Origin: Purshia tridentata | Taxonomy: Eukaryota > Streptophyta > Magnoliopsida > Rosales > Rosaceae | Length of the DNA: 51,187 nt | NCBI GenBank assembly: GCA_003254885.1 | Contig: QANT01000316.1 | Location: forward strand, 1 to 51,187 | Direction of reading: 5' to 3' | Shown: in pieces, positions 13,336 to 24,689 of the stretch | How positions within the stretch are numbered: position 1 is the stretch's first letter | Layout of the letters: each line of letters opens with the position of its first letter | Program-made: the position numbers and the translations under genes | Notes under the pieces: model-generated | What the model saw: the letters and a program-made list of their open reading frames with translations, nothing else | Database searches by the model: none | Told to the model about the DNA's origin: nothing

Positions 13336-13967
13336 CTTACATATTCTCAATCAAATGATCCGACAATTAAATTATTCATTGAGTATATGTTGTGAACAAT
13401 ATCTAATCCTAGCGTCTCCTCTGGTTTCCCCTATCAAATACTCATTGATGAATGGGGACATTAATCTGTAGGGGTGTAAAACATCAAACAATTTGATGGG
13501 TATGTGAAGAACCTATATAAGTTTAAGATAAAGATTACAATGCAAGCACAACAAAAGTCAAAAGTACACAAAAATCACAGATTGATAGGTGTGCAAAACC
13601 AGAGTTTGAGACCATAATCAAGATGCATGCAACATTAAGCTCAACAGGTATTAGTTGAAAAGGTAAATAAACAAAATGGGCATGCCCAGACAGAAACCGC
13701 ACAAGTTTGCTAAAAAACATCAAAATGAAAACTCTATCAATCTGTAGATCATACAAAATAATGGGTATTTCCAGAAAAATACAAACTTTATTGTGAGACA
13801 AAAATCAAACCCATGAATCCAATTGTCAAACACAAATTTAAGATCAAACAGACATATGGGTATGTAACAAAGTTGCATACTAAGTAATTCCATTTCAATA
13901 AAATAACAATGAAGCTCAATTCATATGATACAAGTTAATTTCTTTCAGAATGAAAAAATCTACATAC
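13336..13967 (-). other. Possible 5'UTR intron of the PP2C gene
   Basis: On the minus strand a good donor (CACAAG|GTATGTAG) lies at 13967 and a candidate acceptor (ATATGTAAG|GG) directly before the PP2C ATG. The interval is AT-rich and non-coding. The pyrimidine-rich stretch beyond it (about 14150-14260 on the minus strand) would then be the leader or promoter. This is inference from splice-site shape only. Confidence 0.4.
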
Positions 13968-14129
13968 CTTGTGTTCTATATGTTTGCGGGATTCTTTTGG
14001 CCCTTTGTCTATGATAATTCACTTATCACCTCAGCTGAAAATAGCATTTGTATTTGGGTTAGCCTGAGAACCAATGAAACAGATTTGGAATGTTCTGACA
14101 GAAAAAAGTTTGTCAGAAACGTGGAAAGG

Positions 14130-14180
14130 TTAGATCGAAGGAGTGAGAGAGAGAGAGGGAGAGAGAGGAGAGAGATAGAT
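14130..14180. repeat. GA-rich microsatellite
   Basis: GAGAGA-type repeats (CT-rich on the minus strand) lie in the presumed leader/promoter of the PP2C gene. Seen directly. Confidence 0.7.
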
Positions 14181-14426
14181 AGATTGGAAGCTGTAATTGG
14201 TTCTCTTTCTTGTTATTCTTTCTCTTTTTTTTCCTTCTTTTTGTTTTTGTTTTTCTTTCTTCTAGGGAAAGAGATTATGCATACAGTACAACAAACCCCT
14301 CGCCCTCGGTTTGAAAACCATCAATATGGGAGAGAGCTGAGGCCTTTTGGGTTGGATTTTCAGTTTTGGTTTTCTAATTTATGGGCTGGGGTTTTGACTT
14401 TGACCTCCAACAAACCACCATTTTAG

Positions 14427-15037
14427 GCAACTTTTGCTCATCTTCCCCTCTCCTTAATATAGTAAACTCTAAGTTCCTCTGAACAATTAATAAGAATTTC
14501 CCACTTTGCCTCCAATTATGTTTGGGAATTTCTTGGGAATAAAGTTGACAACTTGTTCCATTATTATCAAATAATAATATCATGCTGCATCCATCAATCA
14601 ATGAAAGAAAATGACCCCTTGTCAAAGTTATGGTAACTAAGCCATTGACCTTGAAGTTATTATATGATTTTGCTTATATATGTCAAAGTTGGACTATAGT
14701 AGTACAAACACATATAACGCTGAAAAAAGTTATAGCATAATAATGAAAAAATAAACCCATTAAAATTTAGTGGTAAGGTAAGAAAAAAAACCCATTAAAA
14801 TTTAAGAGTTAAAATGTACTGTAAATTGTGAACTATTTCTATGATAAATATTTTCATACATTTCATTGTCATTTGTAAAGGCAGACACTATTTTATTCCT
14901 TTTAAAGTACAGTGGTATCTTTTCTACTGCTCGGTAATGATTCATTTTTTGTTTGCAAATGACATCAATTTAAGGTGGTGGAGGATTAACCATTGTTTTA
15001 ATCAACTATTACAAATTTTATTTTCAATTAAGAACTA
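14427..15037. other. Intergenic region left of the hAT element
   Basis: AT-rich, no supported gene. The block 14866-14940 is a diverged partner of 15980-16085 on the other side of the transposon. Also contains two copies of the word 'cccattaaaatt' at 14756-14800. Confidence 0.4.
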
Positions 15038-15045
15038 GGTACATC
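15038..15045. repeat. 8-bp target-site duplication, left copy
   Basis: GGTACATC directly abuts the CAGGGACGGA terminal repeat. The identical 8-mer follows the other terminus at 15920-15927. Eight-base duplications are diagnostic of hAT insertions. Confidence 0.9.
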
Positions 15046-15919
15046 CAGGGACGGATCCAGGATCCCCCACTTGGGGGGTCATGGTCAGGCGGAGTCTAGA
15101 GTCGCGCAGCAGCGGCGAAATTTTTTAGAGATTGGGCACATGTGAGGCTGCAGTAGTGGGGGATGGCCAGATGGGGAACTGGGTATAGTTGTGAATGGGT
15201 GTGGGCTTTGGGAATTTTGGAGGGAATTTTGCAGATAGGTGGGGATTAGTAGGTAAGTAAGTAAGTGTAGGAACTTTTTTAAAAAAATAAATAGGCTAGT
15301 TGAAACTTTAAGCAGTGCCAAAAGACCATAGGTGAGAGAGTAAGCAGTGCCATTTTCAAAAGAAATATGAAGCTTCTAGTTCTTTTCATAGTAGAGAACC
15401 GAGATGAAGTAAACTAACAAACAAGATGAACAGGAATATTATGGATAAGATTACTAATAAGCGAAGCATAAGGTAATGATCACCAAGACTTAAAACACTG
15501 CTTAGTAACCGAATGAACGAAAGCAACTCATGGAGCAGTAGTTTGGCACGTGAACACTTGGATAATTTACTTTGATATTGAACCTTGATGTTGAAACCCA
15601 AACATCAAACGTACAGTAGATGTTAGAGTAATTACACCTCAATATGTCAAAAAAGTCCGCTAAGAATCGTATGCAGTGAAGTTGAATAGACAATTGCCAT
15701 TGTTCATGTACAAGGTAACAAACACAGAAAAAAAAAAACCAGCAGTCATGTGTGGACAGTGTGCCCCTCTTCTCAGTAAGGACTTTCATCGAACACTTGG
15801 GGGGTCGCCTTCTTCCACTTTGGAGGGTCACTGGTGTCGCCGTCCAGAGGTCGCCCCCTTCGTGCTCGCCGTTTGGGGAGTCGCCTGACCCCCCAAGCCA
15901 CTATGTGCGTCCGTCCCTG
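15046..15919. mobile_element. Non-autonomous hAT transposon, 874 bp
   Basis: The ends are a perfect 10-bp inverted repeat, CAGGGACGGA at 15046 and its complement ending at 15919. A second inverted block, CTTGGGGGGTCA, lies about 20 bases inside each end. The element is flanked by a perfect 8-bp duplication GGTACATC. No transposase frame is present; internal open frames are short and featureless, so it must be mobilised in trans. The right subterminal region is GC-rich with repeated GTCGCC words. It sits between the PP2C promoter and the nitrilase gene. Classification as hAT rests on duplication length and terminal sequence. Confidence 0.9.
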
Positions 15920-15927
15920 GGTACATC
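15920..15927. repeat. 8-bp target-site duplication, right copy
   Basis: GGTACATC, identical to 15038-15045, directly after the CCGTCCCTG terminus of the hAT element. Confidence 0.9.
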
Positions 15928-16785
15928 AATGATCCATCCATGTTTTGTTTTAACAGCAGAAATGTCGTTTATATCAATGCACCCATTTGTAAAACAATCT
16001 ATTCGGCTGTCACTTTGCACAGGTCAACGCTTTTATGATTCCTTCCAAAGTACAATGGTACTTTCTCCACTGCTAGTGCTTGGTGAAAATCGAACCTTGA
16101 TATTTATTTTTGTTTTATACCTTTTTGTTGCACATAAGCTTGATTTTTTAGAATGATTCTTTAATTATTGATTTGTAGAATCGCTGAATTTTGAGAAATT
16201 ATTTTACAATTTATATATGTCATTTGAATCATCTTCTTAAATTTGTAAATTATAATTTCTCACTACAATTTTACTTTTTAAATTTTTAGTATGTTATAGT
16301 CATTTCTTTTTAGTCAAGTTTTGCATTTTTTTAGCATGGTGCAAAAGGCTTTTCGCATGCCCCTTTTCAAACTTATTTGGTTTAGAAAATAGCACTGACC
16401 CTTAACTACTACACTTGCTTCTATATAGATACGTAGAATTTGAATAGAAGATAAATGTCGTCGAGAAAATTGACCTCTCGACTAATATTTTAGTATTTAT
16501 ATAATGATTTATTTGTAACATGTCATCCAATTGGTATAAAATACAGATGATCGTGACATCTATAATAAGTGAGAAGTTTATCATAATCGTAATTTCTTTT
16601 TCCACGTTTCCTCATCACTAAGCTAATTTCGGGCTAACTAACCAAATCACTTGTAAAATGGGCGGACTGTTCCCGGCCCGAACTTGTTGGGTACTGGATC
16701 CTAATATCCTATACCCAAAATCCGAATTGCTGACGTGGCTGTTGCCTAAACACTTCCGGAGGGAGGGACCATTCCCCGCTAAACG
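15928..16785. other. Intergenic region and promoter of the nitrilase-like gene
   Basis: No supported gene. The last ~120 bases before 16786 are less AT-rich and contain TGACGTGG near 16731-16738, a bZIP-type core. They are the likely proximal promoter and leader. No clear TATA box. Confidence 0.45.
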
Positions 16786-19319
16786 ATGATGTCGTTGCGT
16801 CTGTCCCTAACTAACTCTAACTCTCCCATTAGTCCACTCCTCCGAGACGCCGCTCCGATACGTTCCCAGTCCGCACGTGTTATAATCAGCGGCGAGTCAG
16901 ACATGCCCGCCAACTCACTCCGAGTCGCCGCCGCTCAGATGACCTCCATCAACGACCTCGCCGCTAACTTCGCCACCTGCTCTCGCCTCGTCAAGGTACC
17001 CAACTTTATACTTCTCCCATTTTTGTTCTTCAAATTTTATGCAATTTTTAATTATTTAGTTTACGATATGTGAAGGAAGCAGCTGCTGGTGGAGCAAAAT
17101 TGATTTGCTTCCCAGAAAGCTTCTCATTTATTGGTGCTAAAGATGGTGACAGTCTCAGAGTAGCAGAACCTTTGGACGGTCCAATATTCAAACAGTACTG
17201 CTCTCTAGCAAGGTATAGTAAAAAATAAAAAAAAGAAGAAGCTAACTTTGTATCATACATTTGATTTTATCGTGAAATTTGAAGTGACCCATGTGGCCAT
17301 GAACGGCAGAGAATCCGGGATTTGGTTGTCACTTGGAGGCTTTCAAGAGAAGGGGTCTGATGATGAACATTTGTTTAACACCCATGTAGTGGTTGATGAT
17401 GCTGGCAACATCAGAAGCACTTACAGAAAGATTCACTTGTGAGTAAGCTTTTAAAAATCACTTTTATGCAATTTTTGATAGCCACTTAGCCAGACTTTTT
17501 TGTGAAAACTGTGGTCATGTTGCAATGTGCTTATAGCAAACAATCTTTTGTTGTTGAAGGTTTGATGTGAATATTCCTGGTGGAAGGTCATACAACGAAG
17601 GCAGCTTTACAGAAGCAGGTAATTTTCTTGTCAGCCTTGCCCACATATGTAATGTTCACATTGTGTGTTTTGTGTGTGTGTGGGTGTGTAATTTGTTACT
17701 GTTGCTGATTATCGTTTGCACATGAGGAACTTAGTGTGTTCATATTTTCAGGGAAGAATGTTGTTGCAGTAGATAGCCCCATTGGACGCTTGGGTTTGAC
17801 AGTTTGCTATGACCTGAGATTCCCAGAGCTTTACCAGCAGCTCAGGTTCCAACATGAGGCACAGGTACAGGTAGCTTTTCCTTAGCTTGAAAGTGCAATG
17901 GGATTATTTAGAATCTCACATTGGCATTTGGCATGACAATCTGCAGGTTCTATTGGTTCCTTCAGCCTTCACAAAAGTAACTGGGCTTGCACACTGGGAG
18001 ATTCTTCTTCGTGCTCGTGCAATTGAGACTCAGTGCTATGTATGAACTTCATTTTCTTTTCTATTAACATAACCTTTTCATATATTTTGTTTTTTTCTAC
18101 TGATTCATGCATTAACAGGTCATAGCTTCAGCACAAGCTGGAAAGAATAATGAAAACAGAGAAAGCCATGGTGAAACTTTAATTATTGATCCATGGGGAA
18201 CAGTTGTTGGTCGACTACCTGGTGAGAACTTAATTTCCTTGCGCATTCTAAGCTAATTGAGGTATCAGAAGCTTTAGATCGTGACTGATAGTATGAATTT
18301 TAATACAAATATTTGTGACCTATAAATCTTCAGCTTTCTCAAAAACTTCCTATAATGAAGGTTTTCATCAAATTTTGTTTGAGTAATTTCCTTGTTAAAC
18401 CATGATACCTTATGACAAGCTAATTGAACTAGATAACGGAAGGTGTTTTGTGCATTGTTAATGTGTTCCTTGTTGATGTGGAAGAACAGATAAGAGACTT
18501 GGTCCCCTTTGTTAACTCATACTTTACAAGTTCCGAAATGGATCAAACATATAACTTTGCTACAAAGGTTTCCTTTTTGTTGAGGTGATGTTCAACTCTG
18601 GAGTAGCTCACTGTGAGTTGAACTTCACCGCAGCCATACTCTTAAATGCATTTTCTTTCTCTTGGGAGAAAGCGTTTCCTTACCTAAGATGAACAAAAAA
18701 ATGAATCTATTATCTTAAACATGCTACTTAATTGTTTGGTCTCAGTTGTCAATTTCTCGTGCTTGTGGTATTTATACTAGCAGGTGCTGCAGCATAATTT
18801 TAACATTTGACTCTCTGTCTTAGATCGACATTCAACAGGGATTACCATTGCTGATATTGATTTCTCATTAATTGATTCAGTAAGAGCAAAGATGCCAATT
18901 GCCAATGTAAGTTCAGTCTAGTCTAATAAAGACTCTTGAAAATCTATTTGCTCTGAAATGATGGGAAAAATAGTTGTTTAAATGAATCAAACATGTGCCC
19001 CCTACAGTTTTGTGGGCCAAGCAGGAGGGCCAAAATATTTTTAGACAACACATAATTTATCTGGTATAGGGGTAGTATACTAGTATCAAGTAGCCCAACC
19101 AACATACAAGTATTATCCCTGGATGGGGGTACAGATTATAAAAATTCTAGCTTTAGGTGTTTTTGCTCTGTTGTGCATGTTTGCATGCTCCATAGGAGGT
19201 TGTGCATGTCATTTGCAATTTCTGCTTATGATGATCTTGTAGTCAACTAATTCTTTTTAACTTATTTCTCATTTCAGCATCGGAAGCCTGTTGAGTTCTG
19301 GAAATCTGCATCTCTATGA
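16786..19319 (+). CDS. Nitrilase-like protein: deaminated glutathione amidase
   Basis: Carbon-nitrogen hydrolase of the Nit1 type, which in the known family repairs deaminated glutathione by removing its alpha-ketoglutaramate moiety. Nine exons: 16786-16995, 17076-17212, 17310-17438, 17560-17618, 17752-17864, 17947-18039, 18119-18221, 18824-18906, 19278-19319. They join in frame to 322 residues. The Glu-Lys-Cys triad is visible: Glu84 (FPESFSF), Lys156 (YRKIHLFD) and Cys197 (VCYDLRFPE). Further family blocks are AHWEILLRARAIE and GTVVGRLP. Residues 1-39 (Ser/Arg-rich, acid-poor at the start) look like an organelle targeting extension. Met40 would give a cytosolic form beginning just before the SLRVAAAQM core. 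Remembered Arabidopsis match is At4g08790. Exon 5 has a tandem donor. Confidence 0.93.
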
Positions 19320-20217
19320 TTTTTGAGATGGTTTGCCCTGTATGTCCGCCGCACCACAGCTATTTTGAACTTCTGTTGTAGTTGTAGATTAATAATGCAT
19401 CGAATTGAATATTTAGGCTGTTACGGTAGAGTGAGTTATGTCCTTCCACCAATAACCATCAGTGTATGCTCCTACTACACATATTTCTACTTTAGAACAT
19501 GGTTAGGGTCCCTATGGATTGTTGTATTGTATTTATACATTTTGAGATAAAAAATGCTCATCAGATTAAAGGACATGAGTGGCTAAGAAATGGGTGCTTA
19601 AAAATGCATCCAACAATTTAATTAATACACTCAATCAACAATTACATAATGCAAGATGAGAAATGTGGGATTAATGGAGCATTTGAGAGCCCATCCAAAA
19701 TTCAATCTTATAAAGCTTACTTAAAGATTTTGTTCTCTCATCTTTAGGGCTTTAGGCTTTGTATTAAAGTATTTGTTTCTTTAATTATTGTACATAAAGC
19801 TGAATTGCATCACATCAACATGACATAGCAAAATCAGTACCAATGTGTGCACACGTGTTAAGATAACTACACGTGAGTCATAGTCAGCATACTCGGCAGC
19901 AAATTCATTTTCATGTCCCAAAAGATTTGCCACTGGATTGGTTAGAAGTTAGATCAGAATCTATAACAGTTATAAAAGAAGCACTAGCCATTTTTAATTG
20001 AGTGAAAGTAAGTAGTGGAAAATGGGAATCTCTTCTTTCTCAAAGTAAAATCCATTTGCATTGCCTTTCCCTTGATTTTATTTGTAACCCCCCTTCTTTA
20101 TATCCTCATAGAATCTAACAAAAGAAAACTCTTGAAGTATATAGTGGTTTCCTACACACACTCACTACCTCTCACCCAAAAACAGACTACAACCAAGAAA
20201 TCCTTCTAAAGTTTCCA
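19320..20217. other. Nitrilase 3'UTR and promoter of the ATS3-like gene
   Basis: The first ~250 bases should be the nitrilase 3'UTR. The rest leads into the next gene on the same strand and holds the G-box pair and TATA box listed separately. A nine-codon upstream frame (ATG at 20022, stop ending 20048) lies in the presumed leader. Confidence 0.5.
19852..19978 (+). promoter_or_regulatory. Paired CACGTG (G-box/ABRE-type) motifs and TATA box
   Basis: Two CACGTG cores occur at 19852-19857 (ACACGTGTT) and 19870-19875 (ACACGTGAG), 18 bases apart. TATAAAAG lies about 95 bases downstream at 19971-19978. Paired ABRE-like G-boxes upstream of a TATA box are typical of ABA- and seed-responsive promoters. 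That fits the embryo expression known for the ATS3 family. The motifs are seen; the function is inferred. Confidence 0.55.
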
Positions 20218-20763
20218 ATGAAGAGCATAAGCATTTCAACTATTTTTGCTATAGCCTTCATCATTTCTTTGCCAATCAATGGAATGCAAACCACCACCAA
20301 CCATGGCTTCCAAGGATCCAAACCAAACTGCTCCTATTCCATTGAGATAGAGACAACATGTGCACAATCTGCCGAAACCACGGACCATGTCAGTGTCAGA
20401 TTTGGAGACTCCAAGGGTGATTTGATCATAGTGAAGCAATTGAAGAACCCCAAGCTATTGTATGCTCCGAAAGGTGGTTTGAAAGGGTATGGCGGGTTTG
20501 GACGATGTGCTATAGATGTGTTTGAGGCCAATGGACCATGCATGAGCCAAAGGGTTTGCTCATTGTATCTGAAGAAGGTTGGGTCAGATGACTGGCGACC
20601 TGGCTGGGTGAAGGTGCTTCATAGACAGGATGGTGGTCGTGTAGTACAAGTTTCTTATGTGTTTTATTTTAGGACATTTGTTCCAGAAAACGTTTGGTAT
20701 GGGTTTGATTATTGTTACTCCAAAGGTGGTTTTAGGCCGCATGTTGTTCGTTTTGATGACTAA
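20218..20763 (+). CDS. Embryo-specific protein ATS3-like, PLAT/LH2-type domain
   Basis: Small secreted protein of the ATS3 family, single exon, 181 residues. Residues 1-22 form a hydrophobic signal peptide ending near LPING. The mature part is one PLAT/LH2-type beta-sandwich, starting around NCSYSIEIETTCA and ending RPHVVRFDD, with conserved Cys residues probably forming disulfides (CSYS, CAQ, GRCAID, GPCMSQRVCS, DYCYS). The family was named from embryo-expressed Arabidopsis transcripts; its molecular role is not established, though PLAT domains bind lipids or proteins. The ATG is the first in-frame one after an upstream stop. It lies about 240 bases below a TATA box. It runs in the same direction as the nitrilase gene, with about 900 bases between. 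Confidence 0.9.
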   Translation: MKSISISTIFAIAFIISLPINGMQTTTNHGFQGSKPNCSYSIEIETTCAQSAETTDHVSVRFGDSKGDLIIVKQLKNPKLLYAPKGGLKGYGGFGRCAIDVFEANGPCMSQRVCSLYLKKVGSDDWRPGWVKVLHRQDGGRVVQVSYVFYFRTFVPENVWYGFDYCYSKGGFRPHVVRFDD

Positions 20764-21212
20764 TCTGAAAGTAATGTCCTATTTTCTTTTCTTTTTTTCT
20801 TTTTTCGTTCTTTGTTGCTTTTCGCTTCGATTTATGGATAAACCAAACTGTTTGCTGTAATTTTGGAAGTCTCAGCAAATTCAATCATACTAGAAAACAA
20901 AGAAAAGAAGAAAAAGATCCAGGAAACTCTGGATTGAGAATTAACAGATTCATTAACATACATGTCAAGATATAAAGTATATCTTGATCATTCCAAAAAA
21001 GGGACACCAACTATGAACAACTGTAAAGACTGGAAAATTACAAACAAATCATGATTTGTTTCTCACTTCTTAGTTCTTACTCTATCAAGGAAAAAGAAAG
21101 AAGAGGGAAAGTATACAAATGAAGAAAAATAAACCTCGGAAGACAAATTTGGGAGTATAGGACTATGAACAATGTGATCACTACCCTATGAAAAAGCCTT
21201 GCACTTTGACAA
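20764..21212. other. Convergent 3'UTR region
   Basis: Lies between the convergent ATS3-like (+) and coiled-coil (-) genes. AT-rich with pyrimidine and purine runs; no gene seen. Confidence 0.5.
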
Positions 21213-24200
21213 TTAGAGTAAAAATTCTCGTGTAGAATCGGGACTAGCTAGAAGGTCAAAATGTTTGTTGCCTAATGAATCTTTCAAGATTGTGATTTGA
21301 CCTTCCTTTAGAAGTACGTCCTCGTCAAGGGTCTCTATCTTCTTCTTTAATGCATTAACCTCCGAGTTCAAAAACATGTTCTTCTCACTGTACTTCTTTA
21401 CCTCCTCCCACATCATATCTCTCTCATCTGAAATTTTTGGTAGTATACCTCTCGTAACTGTTAATTCTTTTGTAGATTCCTGGAGCTCACTTTGTAGCTG
21501 GTTTATACTCTCATCCTTCTTAAGCATCTGTCATCAAGGCATAACAAAAAACAATAAATAAACAGAAGGCAAGACTAGGTATTTATGGAAATGTGTTTAA
21601 TTCTCATGCAACAACTATCACTCAAACCAGCAGATGAATTATACCAACCAAAAATTGACTTCAATATAATATTTTAAATGCATATGAAACAATTATTATC
21701 ATTTTTTTTTCTCATGGACAGTCTTTTCTGCCTTCATTTCTCTCAACTTCAAGTAATAACTCATTGGGTTAAAATATTATGTGAAGAAGATCTACAGGAA
21801 TGTGAAATTGTTATCATTATCTGTTAAAGGCTATAAATGATTAATCACATACTTAACATAATAAACAAAGCACCAGACTGCTACAAAATATATGTGATAC
21901 TAAGGGTTACCTGCAGTTCAAGGTCCTTCAACTTGTGGGTGAGACAGGAAAGGTTGTCCATGGCATTTTGAACTTCACATCGGAGAATGTCATTTCCTCT
22001 TACTGCTGCTCCAACTTCAGCTTGCAACTGCTCAACTTCCAGCTTTTTAGAATACAACTTCTCTCTCAGTAGACTTGTTAGTAAAGTTTCTGCTTTAAGC
22101 TCACATCTCATGTTGTCCTATAAAGTGAGAGTGATCAAATTTAGCATCAATGACAGTTTGTGTAGTAGAGTACAAAGAACTGATGTACAAATAAGTTCAT
22201 ATTTAGTGTCCTTTCTTAGGAATACCAGAAGAACATATACAGCTGCAACTGACCTCTGGAGTTTGATCAATTGGATGTGCTAATCCATCGGTATCCATGC
22301 ACTTAGGTTGATGTTTAGAAGTGAACAAACTGGATTTTTCATGCAGCAAAGCAGACATTGTCTGCAAACTTCTTGTTAAGCTTTCAGTTCCACGCTTTAA
22401 GCCCTGAACTTTCATTTCAGAATCAACAAAAAATTGCCCATCCAAGCCCTGCTTAGCTTCTGCAAGTTGTCCTGCTTTCCCTTTGGCAAATTCCAGTAAA
22501 TTTGAGCATAATTGGGAGCTCTCATTTAGGATCGATAGCCCTTGATTTTGCAAGCAGCAGATCCTTCCCCACATCTCCTTATCTAGCTTGAAAGTTACTT
22601 TCCCATTGCCTCTCAATCGGTCTAGCAAGTGTATATTCTCTTGCCTAAGAGAATCAACTTCAAGCCTATGAGATTCCAACTCCCTTCTCAAGGCCAATTC
22701 TATTCCTGTCAACCTCATTTGCTCCATCTGCAATTTTGAAACATGTTTATCGAACCTCTCCAATGATTGGTTCGTCCTAAATTCCTCACTAAAACCTTCA
22801 CGCAACCCATCAATTGTTTTCTCTTGTTCTCTGCAGGTTCTAAGTAGTCTTGTAACAGATTTATGCAAATCCATACACTCCTTATCCTTCTCTTCAAAAT
22901 TTTTTTGGATGCAAACACGACCTTCCTCTGCTGCTCTATACTTCTCTTGTAATTCTGAGAGATTCTTTAGTAAATCTTGATTCTCCTCTCTCATTTCCCC
23001 CAGCCTTGCAGTAAGGCCCTTAAGCTGTTGCTCTGAATTTGTTATCACACTTCTATTCTCAGTTTCCCTGGCATGAAAGGAAGAGACTTCTCTTTGAAGT
23101 GAGACATTTTGCTCTGCAAGCTCTCTAACTCGCTCACGAAGCCTGTGCTCTTCTAACTGATATTTTTCAAGCTTAAGTGACCAGTCAGTCGACCTTCTGT
23201 CTAGTTCTCTCTCCAATGCTGACTGCAACTCCTTCTTCTCCTTTTCCAATCTTTTAGTTCGTGACTCTAGTTCTGTGTTTGCCAGTCTGAGCTCTTTCTT
23301 GGCAGAAGCCCTCTCAGCAATTCGCAACTGTAGGAGGTTAGAAACCTCGAGTGCCAAGCCTATCCTCTGCTCGGTTAGGTTCCTAACTGTCTGAATCAGT
23401 GATGGAATATTGTACCCACTATCTCTAAGAAAGCTTTCCTGCTCCAGTTCTTCAGAAAGAAGCATGACCTTCTCCTCAGCTTCCTTCAATCTTCTTTGCA
23501 ATTCCACATCCATGTCTTCTTCAGTCTCATCAGAGTTTAAATTGTAACAATTTTCTCCATAGAATAGTTTCTGCAAGCTTGAGTAATCATCCCCATGATA
23601 TTTACTAATTTTTTCATGGGGTTCATCCAAAGGATAATTTTTCTGGGTAACCAGATCTGATCTACCATAGATATCTTCAATGGTGACTGGAATATCATGG
23701 TCAAATTCCTTTGCATCTGTTGTCTGCATAACATGAGACTGTGAGAGCCTCTCGACAACATTCTTTGCAAGTCTCCGGGGAGATTCATGCCCAAATCCAT
23801 TTTCTGCCCAATCTCTGGATGATAAACGAAGACGAGAACTTTTAGCCTCTCTAAATGAATGAGCCCTAGGTGAATTGGGTGCTGTAAACTGAGTTCGGGG
23901 AGGACGCCATCCACCACCATTTCCAGTCCCTGTGAAGTTTCTTTGGGAAGAACTGTTATTCTGTCTGCCTCTTTCCTCCTGCTCACCATCAATGTAGCGG
24001 TCCAAAACTTTAGCTGAGACATTACTAGAGCTAGTGGAAGAGCTGCCTGATGAATCATGGCGCATCCTAGAAGAACAAGCAGAACCAGGCCTCTCTAGTC
24101 CATGTGTATTTTGAACAGCTGGAACTTCAAAATGTTTAGCCTTATGCTTCTCAGGAGTAAAAGTTCGACAACTGGCACATATCACAAATCCAATAAAGTT

Positions 24201-24666
24201 AGTCTCAAGAAGAAAATTTCAATTTAACAGGATTGCAAAGATTATAGTTGAGTTCTAGTCAACAAGTTAATGTTCTTAAAAATAAGTTGATGCATAAGCC
24301 TCACCAAGATGATTGGTCACATTGTTGATAGGGAATGCCACTTGTACTACTGCAAGGAGATCTACTTTGATATTTCGAAGAAGAAAAATTTGTTTGCTCT
24401 GGCTCACTTCCAAGAAAGGCTGCTGATGACATTGATCGGCTCCTTCTAAGACAAGGAGTTTTACTGGAGTTCTGGATATCAGACACTTGCTTTCGAGATT
24501 TAGAGAAAAATCCCTTAGGGCTTCGAAAACTATTCTCAGCCATGTCACCAACTTGACTCCCATCTTCTGATGGGTTCTCCCAGTATGTTTGCTTATCAGT
24601 TGAGGGAGGTACATTGTTGTTTCCACTGCTAGAAGCAGAAGATCTGAAAAAGAAAAGCTTCTTCAT
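21213..24666 (-). CDS. Long coiled-coil protein (At3g55060/At2g39300-like), function unknown
   Basis: Four coding exons: 24305-24666, 22254-24171, 21911-22117, 21213-21527, joined in frame to 933 residues. The start MKKLFFFRSSAS at 24666 is the first in-frame ATG after an AG acceptor at 24738. An apparent upstream extension reads from GTG and is not a credible start. Residues 1 to about 230 are Ser-rich and basic with little structure (SRSMSSAAFLGS, SSSNVSAKVLDRY). From about residue 250 to the end the protein is heptad-rich in Leu, Glu, Lys and Arg (e.g. LQRRLKEAEEKVMLLSEELE), a nearly continuous coiled coil. No enzymatic motif or membrane segment was seen. The family is plant-specific and, to my knowledge, uncharacterised; a cytoskeletal or scaffolding role would only be a guess from shape. 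Confidence 0.9.
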
Positions 24667-24689
24667 GTGTGAATCTTTGGCAGAAAATG

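Noticed and set aside
22715..24058. Additional minus-strand frames within the large coiled-coil exon
   Set aside because: Alternative frames of the same exon without family-like composition; the 22254-24171 frame splices in phase at both ends.
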